A DNA stretch of 64,000 nucleotides. Source: Luteolibacter sp. (lineage in GTDB: Bacteria > Verrucomicrobiota > Verrucomicrobiia > Verrucomicrobiales > Akkermansiaceae). The notes under the pieces were generated by a model, which searched no databases, had not been told where the DNA came from, and worked only from the letters and a program-made list of their open reading frames with translations. Below are positions 1 to 8,909 of this stretch, piece after piece (position 1 is the stretch's first letter; each line of letters opens with the position of its first letter). The translations under genes were made by a program, and so were the position numbers. The stretch is taken from contig JAUYNL010000070.1 of assembly GCA_030696085.1 (NCBI GenBank), positions 1 to 64,000 of the forward strand, in the 5' to 3' direction.

Positions 1-214
1 TCATTGCTCCGCAAGACCACCGTCTGAGGTGCGGTGGCGATCATGTCGTCACTACCATGGCAAAATGAGCGGCTTTGTCTATCCAAAATTGCGGAATCCC
101 TGACCATCAATGCCTACTCGATTTCCCGCCAATCGCCCTGATTCCACTGCCCATTCCACTTGCCCTCACCGGCCGGTGCCTTAGCATCCCGCGTTTCCCC
201 AAGCCAAGCCGCTG

Positions 215-3200
215 ATGAACCGAATTTTCGTCGAAAAAAAGCCCGCCCACAATGCCGCGGCGCGCCACCTCCTGCACGACCTCCGTGAATCCCTTGGTCT
301 GCCCGGCCTCAAAAGCGTCCGAGTCGTCCAGCGCTACGACATCATCGGCCTGAGCGACGCCGAATTCACCGAAGCGGCCACCCACATCCTCTCCGAACCG
401 CAGGTGGACGATATGTTCGCCACCCTCACCCTCGCCGAAAACGAGAGCGCCTTCGCCGTCGAATACCTTCCGGGCCAGTTCGACCAACGCGCGGACTCCG
501 CCGCACAATGCGTGCAGATCCTCACCGGCAAGGACCGTCCTGACGTTTTCTCCGCCCAAGTCATCATCCTCAATGGTGCGCTTTCCTCAGACGATGTCGC
601 CGCTGTTAAAAACTACGTCATCAATGCCGTCGATTCCCACGAAGTCCCTGTAGAGGCGGTCTGTGACCGTCGCACTTCATCATCTCCCGCCGATGTCGCC
701 ATCCTTACCGGCTTCAACACCCGGGACGCATCCTCCATCCGCGCCACTTTCGGCCTCGCCATGTCCGCCGCAGACGTCGCCTTCTGCCAGTCCTACTTCC
801 GCGATGAGGAAAAACGCGATCCCAGCATCACCGAGCTGAAAATGCTCGACACCTATTGGTCCGACCACTGCCGCCACACCACATTTCTAACAAAGATCGA
901 GGATGTCACCTTTGACGAAGGCACCGAGGTCATCCAGCGCGCCTGGCAAAGCTACCTCGCCACCCGCGAAAAACTCGGCCGTTCCGACAAGCCCGTCACC
1001 CTGATGGACATCGCCCTCATCGGCATGCGCGAGCTCCGCGCCTCCGGCGAGCTCGACAACCTGGAAGTCTCCGAGGAAGTCAACGCCGCCTCCATCGTGG
1101 TCCCGGTGAAAATCGACGGCCGCCCCGAGGAGGACTGGCTCGTGATGTTCAAGAACGAAACCCACAACCACCCCACCGAGATCGAGCCCTTCGGTGGAGC
1201 CGCCACCTGCCTCGGCGGCTGCATCCGAGATCCGCTTTCCGGACGTTCTTATGTCTATCAGGCCATGCGTGTCACCGGCGCGGGCGATCCTCTAACACCC
1301 TTCTCCGAAACACTCCCCGGCAAGCTTCCGCAGAAAAAAATCTGCCAGGTCGCCGCACACGGTTACTCATCCTACGGCAACCAGATCGGCCTCGCCACCG
1401 GCCAGGTCGCGGAAGTCTATCACCCCGGCTACGTCGCCAAGCGCCTTGAAATCGGCGCGGTCGTCGCCGCCGCACCACGCTCGCAAGTCTTGCGCGGCAC
1501 GCCCGCTCCCGGCGATGTGATCCTGCTCATCGGCGGCCGCACAGGCCGCGATGGCGTCGGCGGAGCCACCGGCTCCTCCAAGGAACACACCGACACCGCG
1601 CTGGAAAACTCCGCCGAAGTCCAGAAAGGCGACGCTCCCACCGAACGCAAGATCCAACGCCTCTTCCGCAACCCGGAACTCACCCGCAAAATCAAAATCT
1701 GCAATGACTTCGGCGCCGGCGGCGTCTCGGTCGCCATCGGCGAAATCGCTCCTTCCCTCGAAATCAACCTCGATGCCATCCCCAAAAAATACGACGGACT
1801 CGACGGCACCGAACTCGCCATTTCCGAATCCCAGGAACGCATGGCCGTCTGTGTCGATCCCTCGGAAATCGCCTGCTTCATCGCCGAGGCCGACAAGGAA
1901 AACCTCGAGTGCGTCCACGTCGCCAACGTCACCGACAGCGGCCGCCTCGTCATGACCTGGCGCGGCAAAACCATCGTCAACTTGAGCCGCGCCTTCCTCG
2001 ATACCAACGGAGTCCAACAAACCGCGAAGATCCACGTCAAAGGAGCGACCCTCCAGTCTTCCACTGCTCACTGCTCGCTGCTCACTGATCACTTATCTTC
2101 CCTCAACATCTGCTCCCAGCGCGGTCTCGGCGAGATGTTCGACGGCTCCGTGGGCGCCGCCACCGTGCTCTGGCCCTTCGGCGGCAAACACCAGATCACC
2201 CCGCCGGACGCGATGGCCGCCAAGCTTCCTTTGTTAGAAGGCGATACCGACTGCGCCACCTTCATGGCCTGGGGCTTCGATCCCCATCTATCCGAAAAAT
2301 CCCCCTTCCACGGCGCGGTTTACGCCATCACCGAATCCGTCTGCAAGGCCGTGGCCGCCGGTGCGCGCCTCGCCGACATCCGGCTCACCCTTCAGGAGTA
2401 TTTTCCGAAACTCGGCAATGACCCCGTCCGCTGGGGGCTGCCCCTCGCCGCTCTGTTAGGTGCCTGGCACGCCCAGCACTCGCTGCGACTCGCGGCCATC
2501 GGCGGCAAGGACTCCATGTCCGGATCGTTCAACGAACTCGACGTCCCGCCCACTCTCGTTTCCTTCGCACTGGCCCCGGGAAAAGCCAGCCTCGCCCTCT
2601 CCCCGGAGTTCAAAAAAGCGGGCTCCACCATTTCCCTGGTGAGAGTCCCGATCGATGCGGACCATCTTCCGGATTTCGAGGCCCTCAAGCAGGTCGCCGA
2701 TCAACTTCACCAGCTCAACGCCGGTGGCAAACTCCTCGCCCTCCACCACATCGGCAAGGCGGGCCTCGCCGCCGCCCTCGCTAAAATGGCCTTTGGCAAC
2801 CGCATCGGCTTCGAACGGAGCACTGACTACAGTCCGCCCGATCTCCAAGCGCCGCGCTACTTCCAATTCCTCATCGAGCACACCGATCCCCCGCCCTCTT
2901 CCCTCAACGCCACTGGAATCGGCACCACCACCCCCGAAGCCACCCTCATCCTCGGCGGAGACACCCATTTCCTAAGCGATCTCCAGGCCGCCTGGGAATC
3001 CACCCTCGAGCCGGTCTATCCGACCCGACCGGAGGCCGTCCCGGAGATCATGGATCGTTGCACAAAGATGGTGAATGCTCCGCTCTTCTCACCATCCACC
3101 ATCCACCATCCACCATCCGCCATCTCACGACCCAAGGTCATCATCCCGGCCTTCCCCGGCACGAACTCGGAATACGACTCCGCCAAGACCTTCCGCGAAG

Positions 3201-4015
3201 CCGGGGCTGAGGCCGAAATCCTCGTCTTCCGCAATCTATCGGCCAGTCACATCGAGCAATCCCTGGCAGCACTCGCGGAAAAAATCCGCCATTCGCAAAT
3301 CCTCATGTTCCCCGGAGGTTTCAGCGCGGGCGACGAACCGGACGGCTCCGCCAAGTTCATCGCCACCATCATCCGCAGTCCTCGCGTGGCGGATGCCATC
3401 ATGGATCTGCTCCAGAACCGTGACGGCCTCATCCTCGGTGTCTGCAATGGCTTCCAGGCACTCATCAAAACCGGCCTCGTGCCCTACGGACGGATTGTGG
3501 ATCGTGGATCGAAGATCATAAATGGCGGATGTGATGTCCAAAGGCCCGCCTCATCCGCTTTTTCCCTCCACCATCCACCATCCGCGATTCACGATCCGTC
3601 GGCACAACCGACTCTCGTACACAACCAAATCGGCCGCCACATCTCGCGCTACGCTCACACCCGCGTCACCAGCACGCTCTCTCCCTGGCTTGCCAATAGC
3701 ACCGTCGGAGACATCCACACGATCCCACTCTCCCACGGCGAAGGCCGCTTCTTCGCCACCCCGGATGTGATCGCCCAACTCGCCGACAGCGGCCAGATCG
3801 CCACCCAATACTGCGACACATCAGGCATGCCCTCGATGAACATCGCCCACAACCCGAACGGCTCGCTCGCCGCCATCGAAGCCATCACCTCTCCCTGCGG
3901 CCGGGTGCTCGGCAAAATGGGCCACACCGAGCGATCCGGCAAGCACGTCGCCAAGAACATCCCCGGCAACAAACACCAGCCGGTCTTTACGGCTGGTGTC
4001 GCCTACTTCGGCTGA
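215..4015 (+). CDS. purL: Phosphoribosylformylglycinamidine synthase, single chain
   Basis: The 1266-residue product makes FGAM from FGAR, glutamine and ATP in step four of purine synthesis in the cytoplasm. It has the long single-chain layout: an N-terminal PurS-like part, two AIRS-type synthetase halves (the first carries the FKNETHNHP signature near residue 315) and a C-terminal class I glutamine amidotransferase. Catalytic residues appear as Cys1077 (GVCNGFQ), His1237 and Glu1239 (GHTER). The protein resembles the Bacteroides/Clostridium type rather than the E. coli type. Three short heptamer-repeat blocks are read through in frame (residues about 617-628, 959-970 and 1093-1128), adding Ser/His/Pro-rich stretches absent from the conserved family pattern. 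No other purine gene lies nearby. The ATG at 215 is the first start before the conserved region; no clear ribosome binding site is visible. Confidence 0.96.
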   Translation: MNRIFVEKKPAHNAAARHLLHDLRESLGLPGLKSVRVVQRYDIIGLSDAEFTEAATHILSEPQVDDMFATLTLAENESAFAVEYLPGQFDQRADSAAQCVQILTGKDRPDVFSAQVIILNGALSSDDVAAVKNYVINAVDSHEVPVEAVCDRRTSSSPADVAILTGFNTRDASSIRATFGLAMSAADVAFCQSYFRDEEKRDPSITELKMLDTYWSDHCRHTTFLTKIEDVTFDEGTEVIQRAWQSYLATREKLGRSDKPVTLMDIALIGMRELRASGELDNLEVSEEVNAASIVVPVKIDGRPEEDWLVMFKNETHNHPTEIEPFGGAATCLGGCIRDPLSGRSYVYQAMRVTGAGDPLTPFSETLPGKLPQKKICQVAAHGYSSYGNQIGLATGQVAEVYHPGYVAKRLEIGAVVAAAPRSQVLRGTPAPGDVILLIGGRTGRDGVGGATGSSKEHTDTALENSAEVQKGDAPTERKIQRLFRNPELTRKIKICNDFGAGGVSVAIGEIAPSLEINLDAIPKKYDGLDGTELAISESQERMAVCVDPSEIACFIAEADKENLECVHVANVTDSGRLVMTWRGKTIVNLSRAFLDTNGVQQTAKIHVKGATLQSSTAHCSLLTDHLSSLNICSQRGLGEMFDGSVGAATVLWPFGGKHQITPPDAMAAKLPLLEGDTDCATFMAWGFDPHLSEKSPFHGAVYAITESVCKAVAAGARLADIRLTLQEYFPKLGNDPVRWGLPLAALLGAWHAQHSLRLAAIGGKDSMSGSFNELDVPPTLVSFALAPGKASLALSPEFKKAGSTISLVRVPIDADHLPDFEALKQVADQLHQLNAGGKLLALHHIGKAGLAAALAKMAFGNRIGFERSTDYSPPDLQAPRYFQFLIEHTDPPPSSLNATGIGTTTPEATLILGGDTHFLSDLQAAWESTLEPVYPTRPEAVPEIMDRCTKMVNAPLFSPSTIHHPPSAISRPKVIIPAFPGTNSEYDSAKTFREAGAEAEILVFRNLSASHIEQSLAALAEKIRHSQILMFPGGFSAGDEPDGSAKFIATIIRSPRVADAIMDLLQNRDGLILGVCNGFQALIKTGLVPYGRIVDRGSKIINGGCDVQRPASSAFSLHHPPSAIHDPSAQPTLVHNQIGRHISRYAHTRVTSTLSPWLANSTVGDIHTIPLSHGEGRFFATPDVIAQLADSGQIATQYCDTSGMPSMNIAHNPNGSLAAIEAITSPCGRVLGKMGHTERSGKHVAKNIPGNKHQPVFTAGVAYFG
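2063..2097. repeat. Heptamer tandem repeat inside purL
   Basis: Five consecutive 7-base units follow the consensus ACTGCTC, with the last two units diverged. Because five units are 35 bases, the repeat shifts codon phase from unit to unit; the reading frame stays open and encodes a Thr/His/Cys/Leu-rich stretch at residues 617-628. It lies in the linker just before the conserved SQRGLGEMFD segment of the second synthetase half. This is seen directly in the sequence; its origin is not. Confidence 0.8.
3090..3124. repeat. Heptamer tandem repeat inside purL, linker to amidotransferase
   Basis: Five 7-base units of consensus CACCATC, four of them identical, encode an STIHHPPSAI-like stretch at residues 959-970. 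The block sits between the synthetase part and the start of the glutamine amidotransferase domain (PKVIIPAFPGTNSEYDS), a place where an insertion should be structurally tolerated. Confidence 0.85.
3491..3598. repeat. Imperfect inverted pair of heptamer repeats inside purL
   Basis: Two heptamer-periodic arms lie at 3491-3532 (GGATCGT-like units) and 3568-3598 (CCACCAT-like units). The first 21 bases of the left arm match the reverse complement of the right arm's end at 17 positions, so the element can fold into a hairpin. It is 108 bases long, exactly 36 codons, and is translated as residues 1093-1128 between the conserved GLVPYG and PTLVHNQIGRH segments of the amidotransferase domain. It looks like a REP-like or miniature palindromic element inserted in frame. 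Confidence 0.75.
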
Positions 4016-4144
4016 TTCATCGCCACATCTGCGGCCACCCCGAAGAACCAAAGGCGTGACATCACATATCCGGCTTGGCAGTTATCGGGAATTCCGGTGA
4101 CGAAGCCTGTAAGCCCCGCCGGAAACCCTGCGTAACCCAATCCC

Positions 4145-5026
4145 ATGCAACGCCGCACATTCCTCATGACCACCGCCATCACCGCCGCCGCCACCTCGCT
4201 GGCCACCCGCCTCGGTGCCGCTGAAGCCGCCGCCCCCGGCAGCCGCATCCACCATTCCGTCTGCAAATGGTGCTACAATTCCATCCCGCTCGAAGATCTC
4301 TGTATCGCCGGCAAGGAATTCGGCCTCAAGTCCATCGAACTGCTCATGCCCGGTGACTTGCCCATCCTGCAAAAACACGGCATGACCTGCGCGATGATCT
4401 CCTTTCCCACCGCCACCACCCCCGCGGGCCAGAAAGTGGGCACCATCACCCACGCCTTCAACCGTCTGGAATACCACGACACCCTTGTCGCCACCTACGA
4501 GGCCCACCTCAAGGCCTCCGCCGCGGTCGGGGCCAAACAAGTCATCTGCTTTTCCGGCAACCGCGATGGCATGAGCGACGAACAAGGCCTCGAAAACTGC
4601 GCCATCGGTCTCAAGCGCCTGATGCCGCTGGCGGAAAAACTGGGCATCACCCTGGTCATGGAGCTGCTCAACTCCAAGGTGAACCACAAGGACTACCAGT
4701 GCGACCACACCGCCTGGGGCGTGGCGCTCTGCAAGAAGATCGGCAGCCCGAATTTCAAATTGCTCTATGACATCTATCACATGCAGATCATGGAGGGCGA
4801 TGTGATCGCCACCATCAAGTCCAGCCACGATTGCATCTCCCACTATCACACCGGCGGCGTCCCCGGACGCAACGAGATCGACGATACCCAGGAGCTTTTC
4901 TATCCCGCCATCATGCGCGCCATCGCCGATACCGGCTATCAGGGATTCGTCGGCCAGGAATTCATTCCAAAGCGCCCGGACAAGCTTGCCAGCCTGAAAC
5001 AAGGCGTGCAGATCTGCAGCATCTGA
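4145..5026 (+). CDS. TAT-exported hydroxypyruvate isomerase-like TIM barrel protein
   Basis: The 293-residue product belongs to the xylose isomerase-like TIM-barrel superfamily, closest in pattern to hydroxypyruvate isomerase (Hyi). An N-terminal twin-arginine-type leader (RRTFLM, then an Ala/Thr-rich hydrophobic stretch to about residue 28) points to export. Likely metal and catalytic residues are Glu173 (MELLNSK), Asp209 (LYDIYHMQ), His235 (YHTGGVPGRNEID) and Glu272 (GQEFIPK). Exported members of this superfamily are common in Verrucomicrobia and Planctomycetes, and most are of unknown substrate, so a carbohydrate-related isomerase or epimerase role is inferred. It stands alone, about 130 bases after purL on the same strand. 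Confidence 0.85.
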   Translation: MQRRTFLMTTAITAAATSLATRLGAAEAAAPGSRIHHSVCKWCYNSIPLEDLCIAGKEFGLKSIELLMPGDLPILQKHGMTCAMISFPTATTPAGQKVGTITHAFNRLEYHDTLVATYEAHLKASAAVGAKQVICFSGNRDGMSDEQGLENCAIGLKRLMPLAEKLGITLVMELLNSKVNHKDYQCDHTAWGVALCKKIGSPNFKLLYDIYHMQIMEGDVIATIKSSHDCISHYHTGGVPGRNEIDDTQELFYPAIMRAIADTGYQGFVGQEFIPKRPDKLASLKQGVQICSI

Positions 5027-5203
5027 ACCGGCAGGCGTGGCCGTCCCTATCGGCGGAAATTTCTGTTTCAACGGATTCTTTGCCGCCCTACGCACATTCG
5101 TACTTGTGATTCGGCGCGCTCCGCATATTTTGTCACTGCCTTCGAAGCGGAATGACAATCGTGGTTCCGCCGGAGGTCGCAAATTTCACAACATTCAAGT
5201 CCC

Positions 5204-5377
5204 ATGAAAAATTTCGAGAGAATCACCCTTGCCACCACCGCCGCCGCCTACGCCGGCTATCTGATCCAACAAGCCGTGCGCGCCCGCGCCGAACGCGTCT
5301 TCCGCCTCGCCGCCGGAGAGTCCCCCTACGAGCGGACCCATCCCAAGCCCCAGAGCCGCAAGCACGCCACCGCGTGA
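5204..5377 (+). CDS. Possible small protein of 57 residues
   Basis: An ATG-initiated frame of 57 codons begins MKNFERITLATTAAAYAGYL and ends with a basic tail (KPQSRKHATA). The first 25 residues could form a short membrane segment. It lies in an otherwise empty 479-base stretch between the TIM-barrel gene and the ATPase gene; I see nothing else in 5027-5203 or 5378-5505. No clear ribosome binding site precedes it and I do not recognise the family. It could be a small membrane protein or chance. Confidence 0.35.
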   Translation: MKNFERITLATTAAAYAGYLIQQAVRARAERVFRLAAGESPYERTHPKPQSRKHATA

Positions 5378-5505
5378 AGCATTGCGCGCCCTAGCGCCGT
5401 CAGGCGTGGCATTTCCACAGCGCTCCTGCGGAGATGTTGATGCATCCGCATTTCCCCCGCATTCCCGCTGGCAATTTCCGCGGCTTGTAGCAGCATGGCC
5501 GCATC

Positions 5506-7911
5506 ATGAACGCGTCTCCCTCCGCCTATGAGAAACTCGGCCAGTTCTATCTCGGCCGCGGCTACAATCCGGACACCAAACAGGCCGACGGCGACCTGCT
5601 GCTCTATGACTCGAAGGACCTGGTGACCCACGGCGTGGTGCTCGGCATGACCGGCTCCGGCAAGACCGGCCTCTGCCTCGCGCTTTTGGAGGAGGCCGCC
5701 ATGGATAACATCCCGGCCATCGTCATCGATCCAAAGGGCGATATCTCCAACCTGCTGCTGACCTTTCCCGAGCTCGACGGCAAAAGTTTCCGCCCGTGGA
5801 TCAACGAGGACGACGCCGCGAAAAAAGGCATTTCTCCCGATGAACACGCGGAAAAAACCGCGGCCATGTGGAAGAACGGCCTCGCCGAATGGGGGCAGTC
5901 GCCGGAGCGCATCAGCCAGCTCCGCGACAAGGTGGACATCACCATCTTCACCCCCGGCAGCAAGGCGGGCATTCCGGTTTCCATCCTCAGCTCGCTCGAA
6001 GCGCCGTCCTTCGAAATCATGGACGACGGCGAGCTGCTGGGCGAACGGATCGAAAGCACCGTCTCCTCCCTGCTCTCGCTCGTCGGCGTGGATGCGGATC
6101 CGGTGCAAAGTCCGGAAGCCGTCCTGCTGTCCGCCATCTTCCAGGGAGAATGGACCGCCGGGCGCAACATCACCCTCGAAACCCTCATCCGGCACATTCA
6201 AAGCCCGTCTTTCGACAAGGTCGGCGTGATCGACCTCGAATCCTTCCTGCCGGAAAAATCCCGACAACCGCTGGCGCTGAAATTCAACAATCTGCTGGCA
6301 TCGCCCGGTTTCGCATCGTGGCTGGAGGGCCCGCCGCTCGACATTGCGAAAATGCTGCACACGCCCGCCGGAAAGCCGCGCATCTCGATCTTCTCCATCG
6401 CCCATCTCGGCGATTCGGAGCGCATGTTCTTCGTCAGCCTGCTGCTCAACCAGATGCTCGGCTGGATGCGCGCGCAGAACGGCACCACCTCGCTGCGCGC
6501 GCTGCTCTACATGGATGAAATTTTCGGTTTCCTGCCGCCATCCGCGAATCCGCCGTCCAAGCGGCCGATGATGACCCTCCTCAAACAAGGCCGCGCCTTC
6601 GGCCTCGGCTGCCTGCTCGCCACCCAGAACCCGGTGGACCTCGACTACAAGGCGCTCTCCAACATCGGCACCTGGTTCCTCGGCCGCCTCCAGACCGAGC
6701 GCGACAAACTCCGCGTGCTGGACGGACTCGAAGGCGCCGCCGGATCGCAGAACGCCGGCTTCGACCGCGCCTCGATGGAACGCCTGATTTCCGGCCTCGG
6801 CAACCGCGTGTTCCTGATGAACAACGTGCATGAGGACGGGCCGGCGCTGTTCCATGTGCGCTGGGTGATGAGTTATCTAACCGGACCGCTCACCCGCGGC
6901 CAGATCAAGAAGCTGATGGACCCGAAACGCGCGGATTTCGATGCCCCCGCGAAACCCGCCGCCGCCGCGAATCCGATGGCCATTCCCGGCATGTCCGCGC
7001 CTTCCGCCGCCGCTGCCCGCCCCACTGTGGGCGCGGGTGTGAAAGAGATCTTCGTGAGACCCGTCGGCGGCGGAAACGACATCATCTATCAGCCACACCT
7101 GCTGCGCGCGGCCACCGTGCATTTCTCATCCGCCAGGGCGGGAGTGGATGCCAGCCGCGCCGTGCGCCTGGTCAATCCCATCACCGCCAGCGGCATCGAC
7201 TGGGAGACGCAGGTCGAGCCGCCCGCCGGGCTCGACGCGGCCGGAGCCAGGCCTGTGGAAGGCGCGGGCTTCGGGGAGCTCCCCGGCTTCGCGATGAATG
7301 CGGCGAATTACAAACAGGTGGAAAAGGATTTCGCGGAATCGCTCTTCCGCAGCGAGCGCGCCGAAATTTTCTACTGCCCGGCGCTCAAGACCTGGTCGAA
7401 ATTCGACGAGAGCGAGGGCGATTTCCGCGCCCGCCTGATGCACGAGGCCCATGAGGCGCGCGATGCCGCCGTGGAGAAAATCCGCGCCGCCGCCGCGAAA
7501 AAAATCGAAATATTGGAAACGCGCATGCGCACGGCGGAAAGCCGCCTCGCCAAGGAAAAGGCCGAGGCCAACGCAGCGAAGATGCAGGCCGGCGTCTCGC
7601 TGCTCGGCGGCATCCTCGGCACGCTGTTAGGACGCAAGACCTCGGCCGCTGCCATCACCCGCGGCAGCTCCGCCATCGGCAGGGCCACCACCGCCTACAA
7701 GCAGCATCAGGACGTCGCCAGCGCCGGTGCCCGGATCGAGGACCTCGGCACCGGAATCGCAGCCATCCAGGCCGAGACCGAGGCGGAGGCGGAAAAAATC
7801 GCGGATTCCTTCGACCCTACTTCCATCGCCCTTGAAAGCGAGCCGCTCAAGCCGACCAAAACCAACGTGAAAGTCGATCAAATCGCCCTGCTGTGGTTGC
7901 CCGCAGAGTGA
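5506..7911 (+). CDS. HerA/DUF853-like P-loop ATPase with C-terminal coiled coil
   Basis: This 801-residue cytoplasmic protein has a Walker A motif at residues 47-54 (GMTGSGKT), a downstream VIDPKGD segment and a Walker B at Asp337-Glu338 (LLYMDEIFGF), followed by an RGxGLGxLLATQNPVD-type sensor region near residue 370. This layout is that of the DUF853/HerA-type ATPases of the FtsK-HerA superfamily. An Ala/Pro-rich linker around residues 485-515 joins it to a C-terminal part containing a charged coiled coil (about 640-700) and a short glycine-rich segment. Family members are usually annotated only as ATP-binding proteins; a DNA-translocating or membrane-remodelling role is inference. The gene appears monocistronic or leads into the epimerase gene 30 bases downstream. 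Confidence 0.85.
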   Translation: MNASPSAYEKLGQFYLGRGYNPDTKQADGDLLLYDSKDLVTHGVVLGMTGSGKTGLCLALLEEAAMDNIPAIVIDPKGDISNLLLTFPELDGKSFRPWINEDDAAKKGISPDEHAEKTAAMWKNGLAEWGQSPERISQLRDKVDITIFTPGSKAGIPVSILSSLEAPSFEIMDDGELLGERIESTVSSLLSLVGVDADPVQSPEAVLLSAIFQGEWTAGRNITLETLIRHIQSPSFDKVGVIDLESFLPEKSRQPLALKFNNLLASPGFASWLEGPPLDIAKMLHTPAGKPRISIFSIAHLGDSERMFFVSLLLNQMLGWMRAQNGTTSLRALLYMDEIFGFLPPSANPPSKRPMMTLLKQGRAFGLGCLLATQNPVDLDYKALSNIGTWFLGRLQTERDKLRVLDGLEGAAGSQNAGFDRASMERLISGLGNRVFLMNNVHEDGPALFHVRWVMSYLTGPLTRGQIKKLMDPKRADFDAPAKPAAAANPMAIPGMSAPSAAAARPTVGAGVKEIFVRPVGGGNDIIYQPHLLRAATVHFSSARAGVDASRAVRLVNPITASGIDWETQVEPPAGLDAAGARPVEGAGFGELPGFAMNAANYKQVEKDFAESLFRSERAEIFYCPALKTWSKFDESEGDFRARLMHEAHEARDAAVEKIRAAAAKKIEILETRMRTAESRLAKEKAEANAAKMQAGVSLLGGILGTLLGRKTSAAAITRGSSAIGRATTAYKQHQDVASAGARIEDLGTGIAAIQAETEAEAEKIADSFDPTSIALESEPLKPTKTNVKVDQIALLWLPAE

Positions 7912-7925
7912 AAATCCGTTTACCC

Positions 7926-7941
7926 GGAGCGGATCCGCTCC
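7926..7941. promoter_or_regulatory. Perfect 16-bp palindrome abutting a start codon
   Basis: The sequence GGAGCGGATCCGCTCC is a perfect palindrome lying between the ATPase stop codon and the ATG at 7942. As DNA it could be an operator for a dimeric regulator; as RNA it could fold only into a short stem with a tight loop next to the start. Function is not established. Confidence 0.35.
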
Positions 7942-8850
7942 ATGGTCTCCCCCATGCAGGACAAACCACGGGTTGCGATCATCGGAGTCACCGGATTCAT
8001 CGGTCGCGGGCTGCCGGACTTGCTGGCGGCCGAGGGTTTCGCCTGCACCGGCGTGAGCCGCTCAGGCGGCGGATCGGTGGCGGGCATCGACCTTTGGCAG
8101 ACGCCCGCCCAGCTCGATCTGGCAGGCCATTATGCCGTGATCAATCTGGCGGGCGAGCCGATCGAGCGCCGCTGGACCACGGATAACCGCCGGAGTTTCC
8201 ATGAGAGCCGGGTGGGCGTGACCCGCCAGGTGGTGGAGGCCATCCGCGTGCTGCCTGCGGAGGCCAGGCCGAGGGTGCTCGTCAACACTTCCGCTGTTGG
8301 AATCTATGGCGATCGCGGTGATGAAATCCTCACCGAGTCCGCCTCGGCGGGCGATGGCTATCTGGCGGAACTCTGCCAGGAGTGGGAGGCGGCGGCCATT
8401 GAGGCCGGAGCGCTCGGTGTGCGGGTCGTGCGCCCGCGTTTCGGCGTGGTGCTGGGCCAGGACGGCGCGGCCTTCCAGAAACTGCTGCTCGTTTTCAAAT
8501 CCGGCCTCGGCGGCAGGCTCGGCTCAGGCCGCCAGTGGATGGCGTGGATCCATCTCGATGACCTGCACGCCGCGCTGGTCCACGCGCTAGTCTCGGACAC
8601 TCTGATGGGAGCCGCCAATTTCACAGCCCCCTCGCCGGAACGAAACGTGAATTTCACCCGCAAGTTCGCAGCCGCCCTGCATCGCCCGGCCGTGCTGCCG
8701 GTGCCGGCTTTCGCCCTGAAACTCGCACTCGACGGCTTCGGCGGCGTCCTGCTGGCCGGGCAGCGCGCCCTGCCCGCCGCGCTGGAGGCCGATGGTTTCC
8801 GCTTCCGCCATGCCACGCTGGAATCCGCCTTCGCCGAACTCCTGTCCTGA
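7942..8850 (+). CDS. TIGR01777-family NAD(P)-dependent epimerase/dehydratase
   Basis: The 302-residue product is an extended short-chain dehydrogenase of the SDR39U1/YfcH type. It shows the N-terminal nucleotide-binding motif GVTGFIG (about residues 14-20), the AVINLAGEPI segment characteristic of this subfamily, and a long C-terminal part with the family-typical MAWIHLDDLHAAL. The function of the subfamily is poorly defined; members often neighbour cell-division or photolyase genes, which is not the case here. An alternative ATG at 7954 would give a protein beginning MQDKPRVAIIG, which fits the family start equally well. Confidence 0.9.
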   Translation: MVSPMQDKPRVAIIGVTGFIGRGLPDLLAAEGFACTGVSRSGGGSVAGIDLWQTPAQLDLAGHYAVINLAGEPIERRWTTDNRRSFHESRVGVTRQVVEAIRVLPAEARPRVLVNTSAVGIYGDRGDEILTESASAGDGYLAELCQEWEAAAIEAGALGVRVVRPRFGVVLGQDGAAFQKLLLVFKSGLGGRLGSGRQWMAWIHLDDLHAALVHALVSDTLMGAANFTAPSPERNVNFTRKFAAALHRPAVLPVPAFALKLALDGFGGVLLAGQRALPAALEADGFRFRHATLESAFAELLS

Positions 8851-8909
8851 CTGTGCGGAAATTTGCGCCTTGAACGCGGAGGATCGCGGAATCAGGGTGT
8901 TTCCAGTCG

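Noticed and set aside
3090-3598. CRISPR-like array in purL.
   Set aside because: The repeats are 7 bases long without spacers and lie within an open reading frame; no cas gene is present.
5326-6855. Minus-strand frame of 509 codons opposite the HerA/DUF853-like ATPase gene.
   Set aside because: The plus strand has intact Walker motifs and a normal family layout; the minus frame has none.
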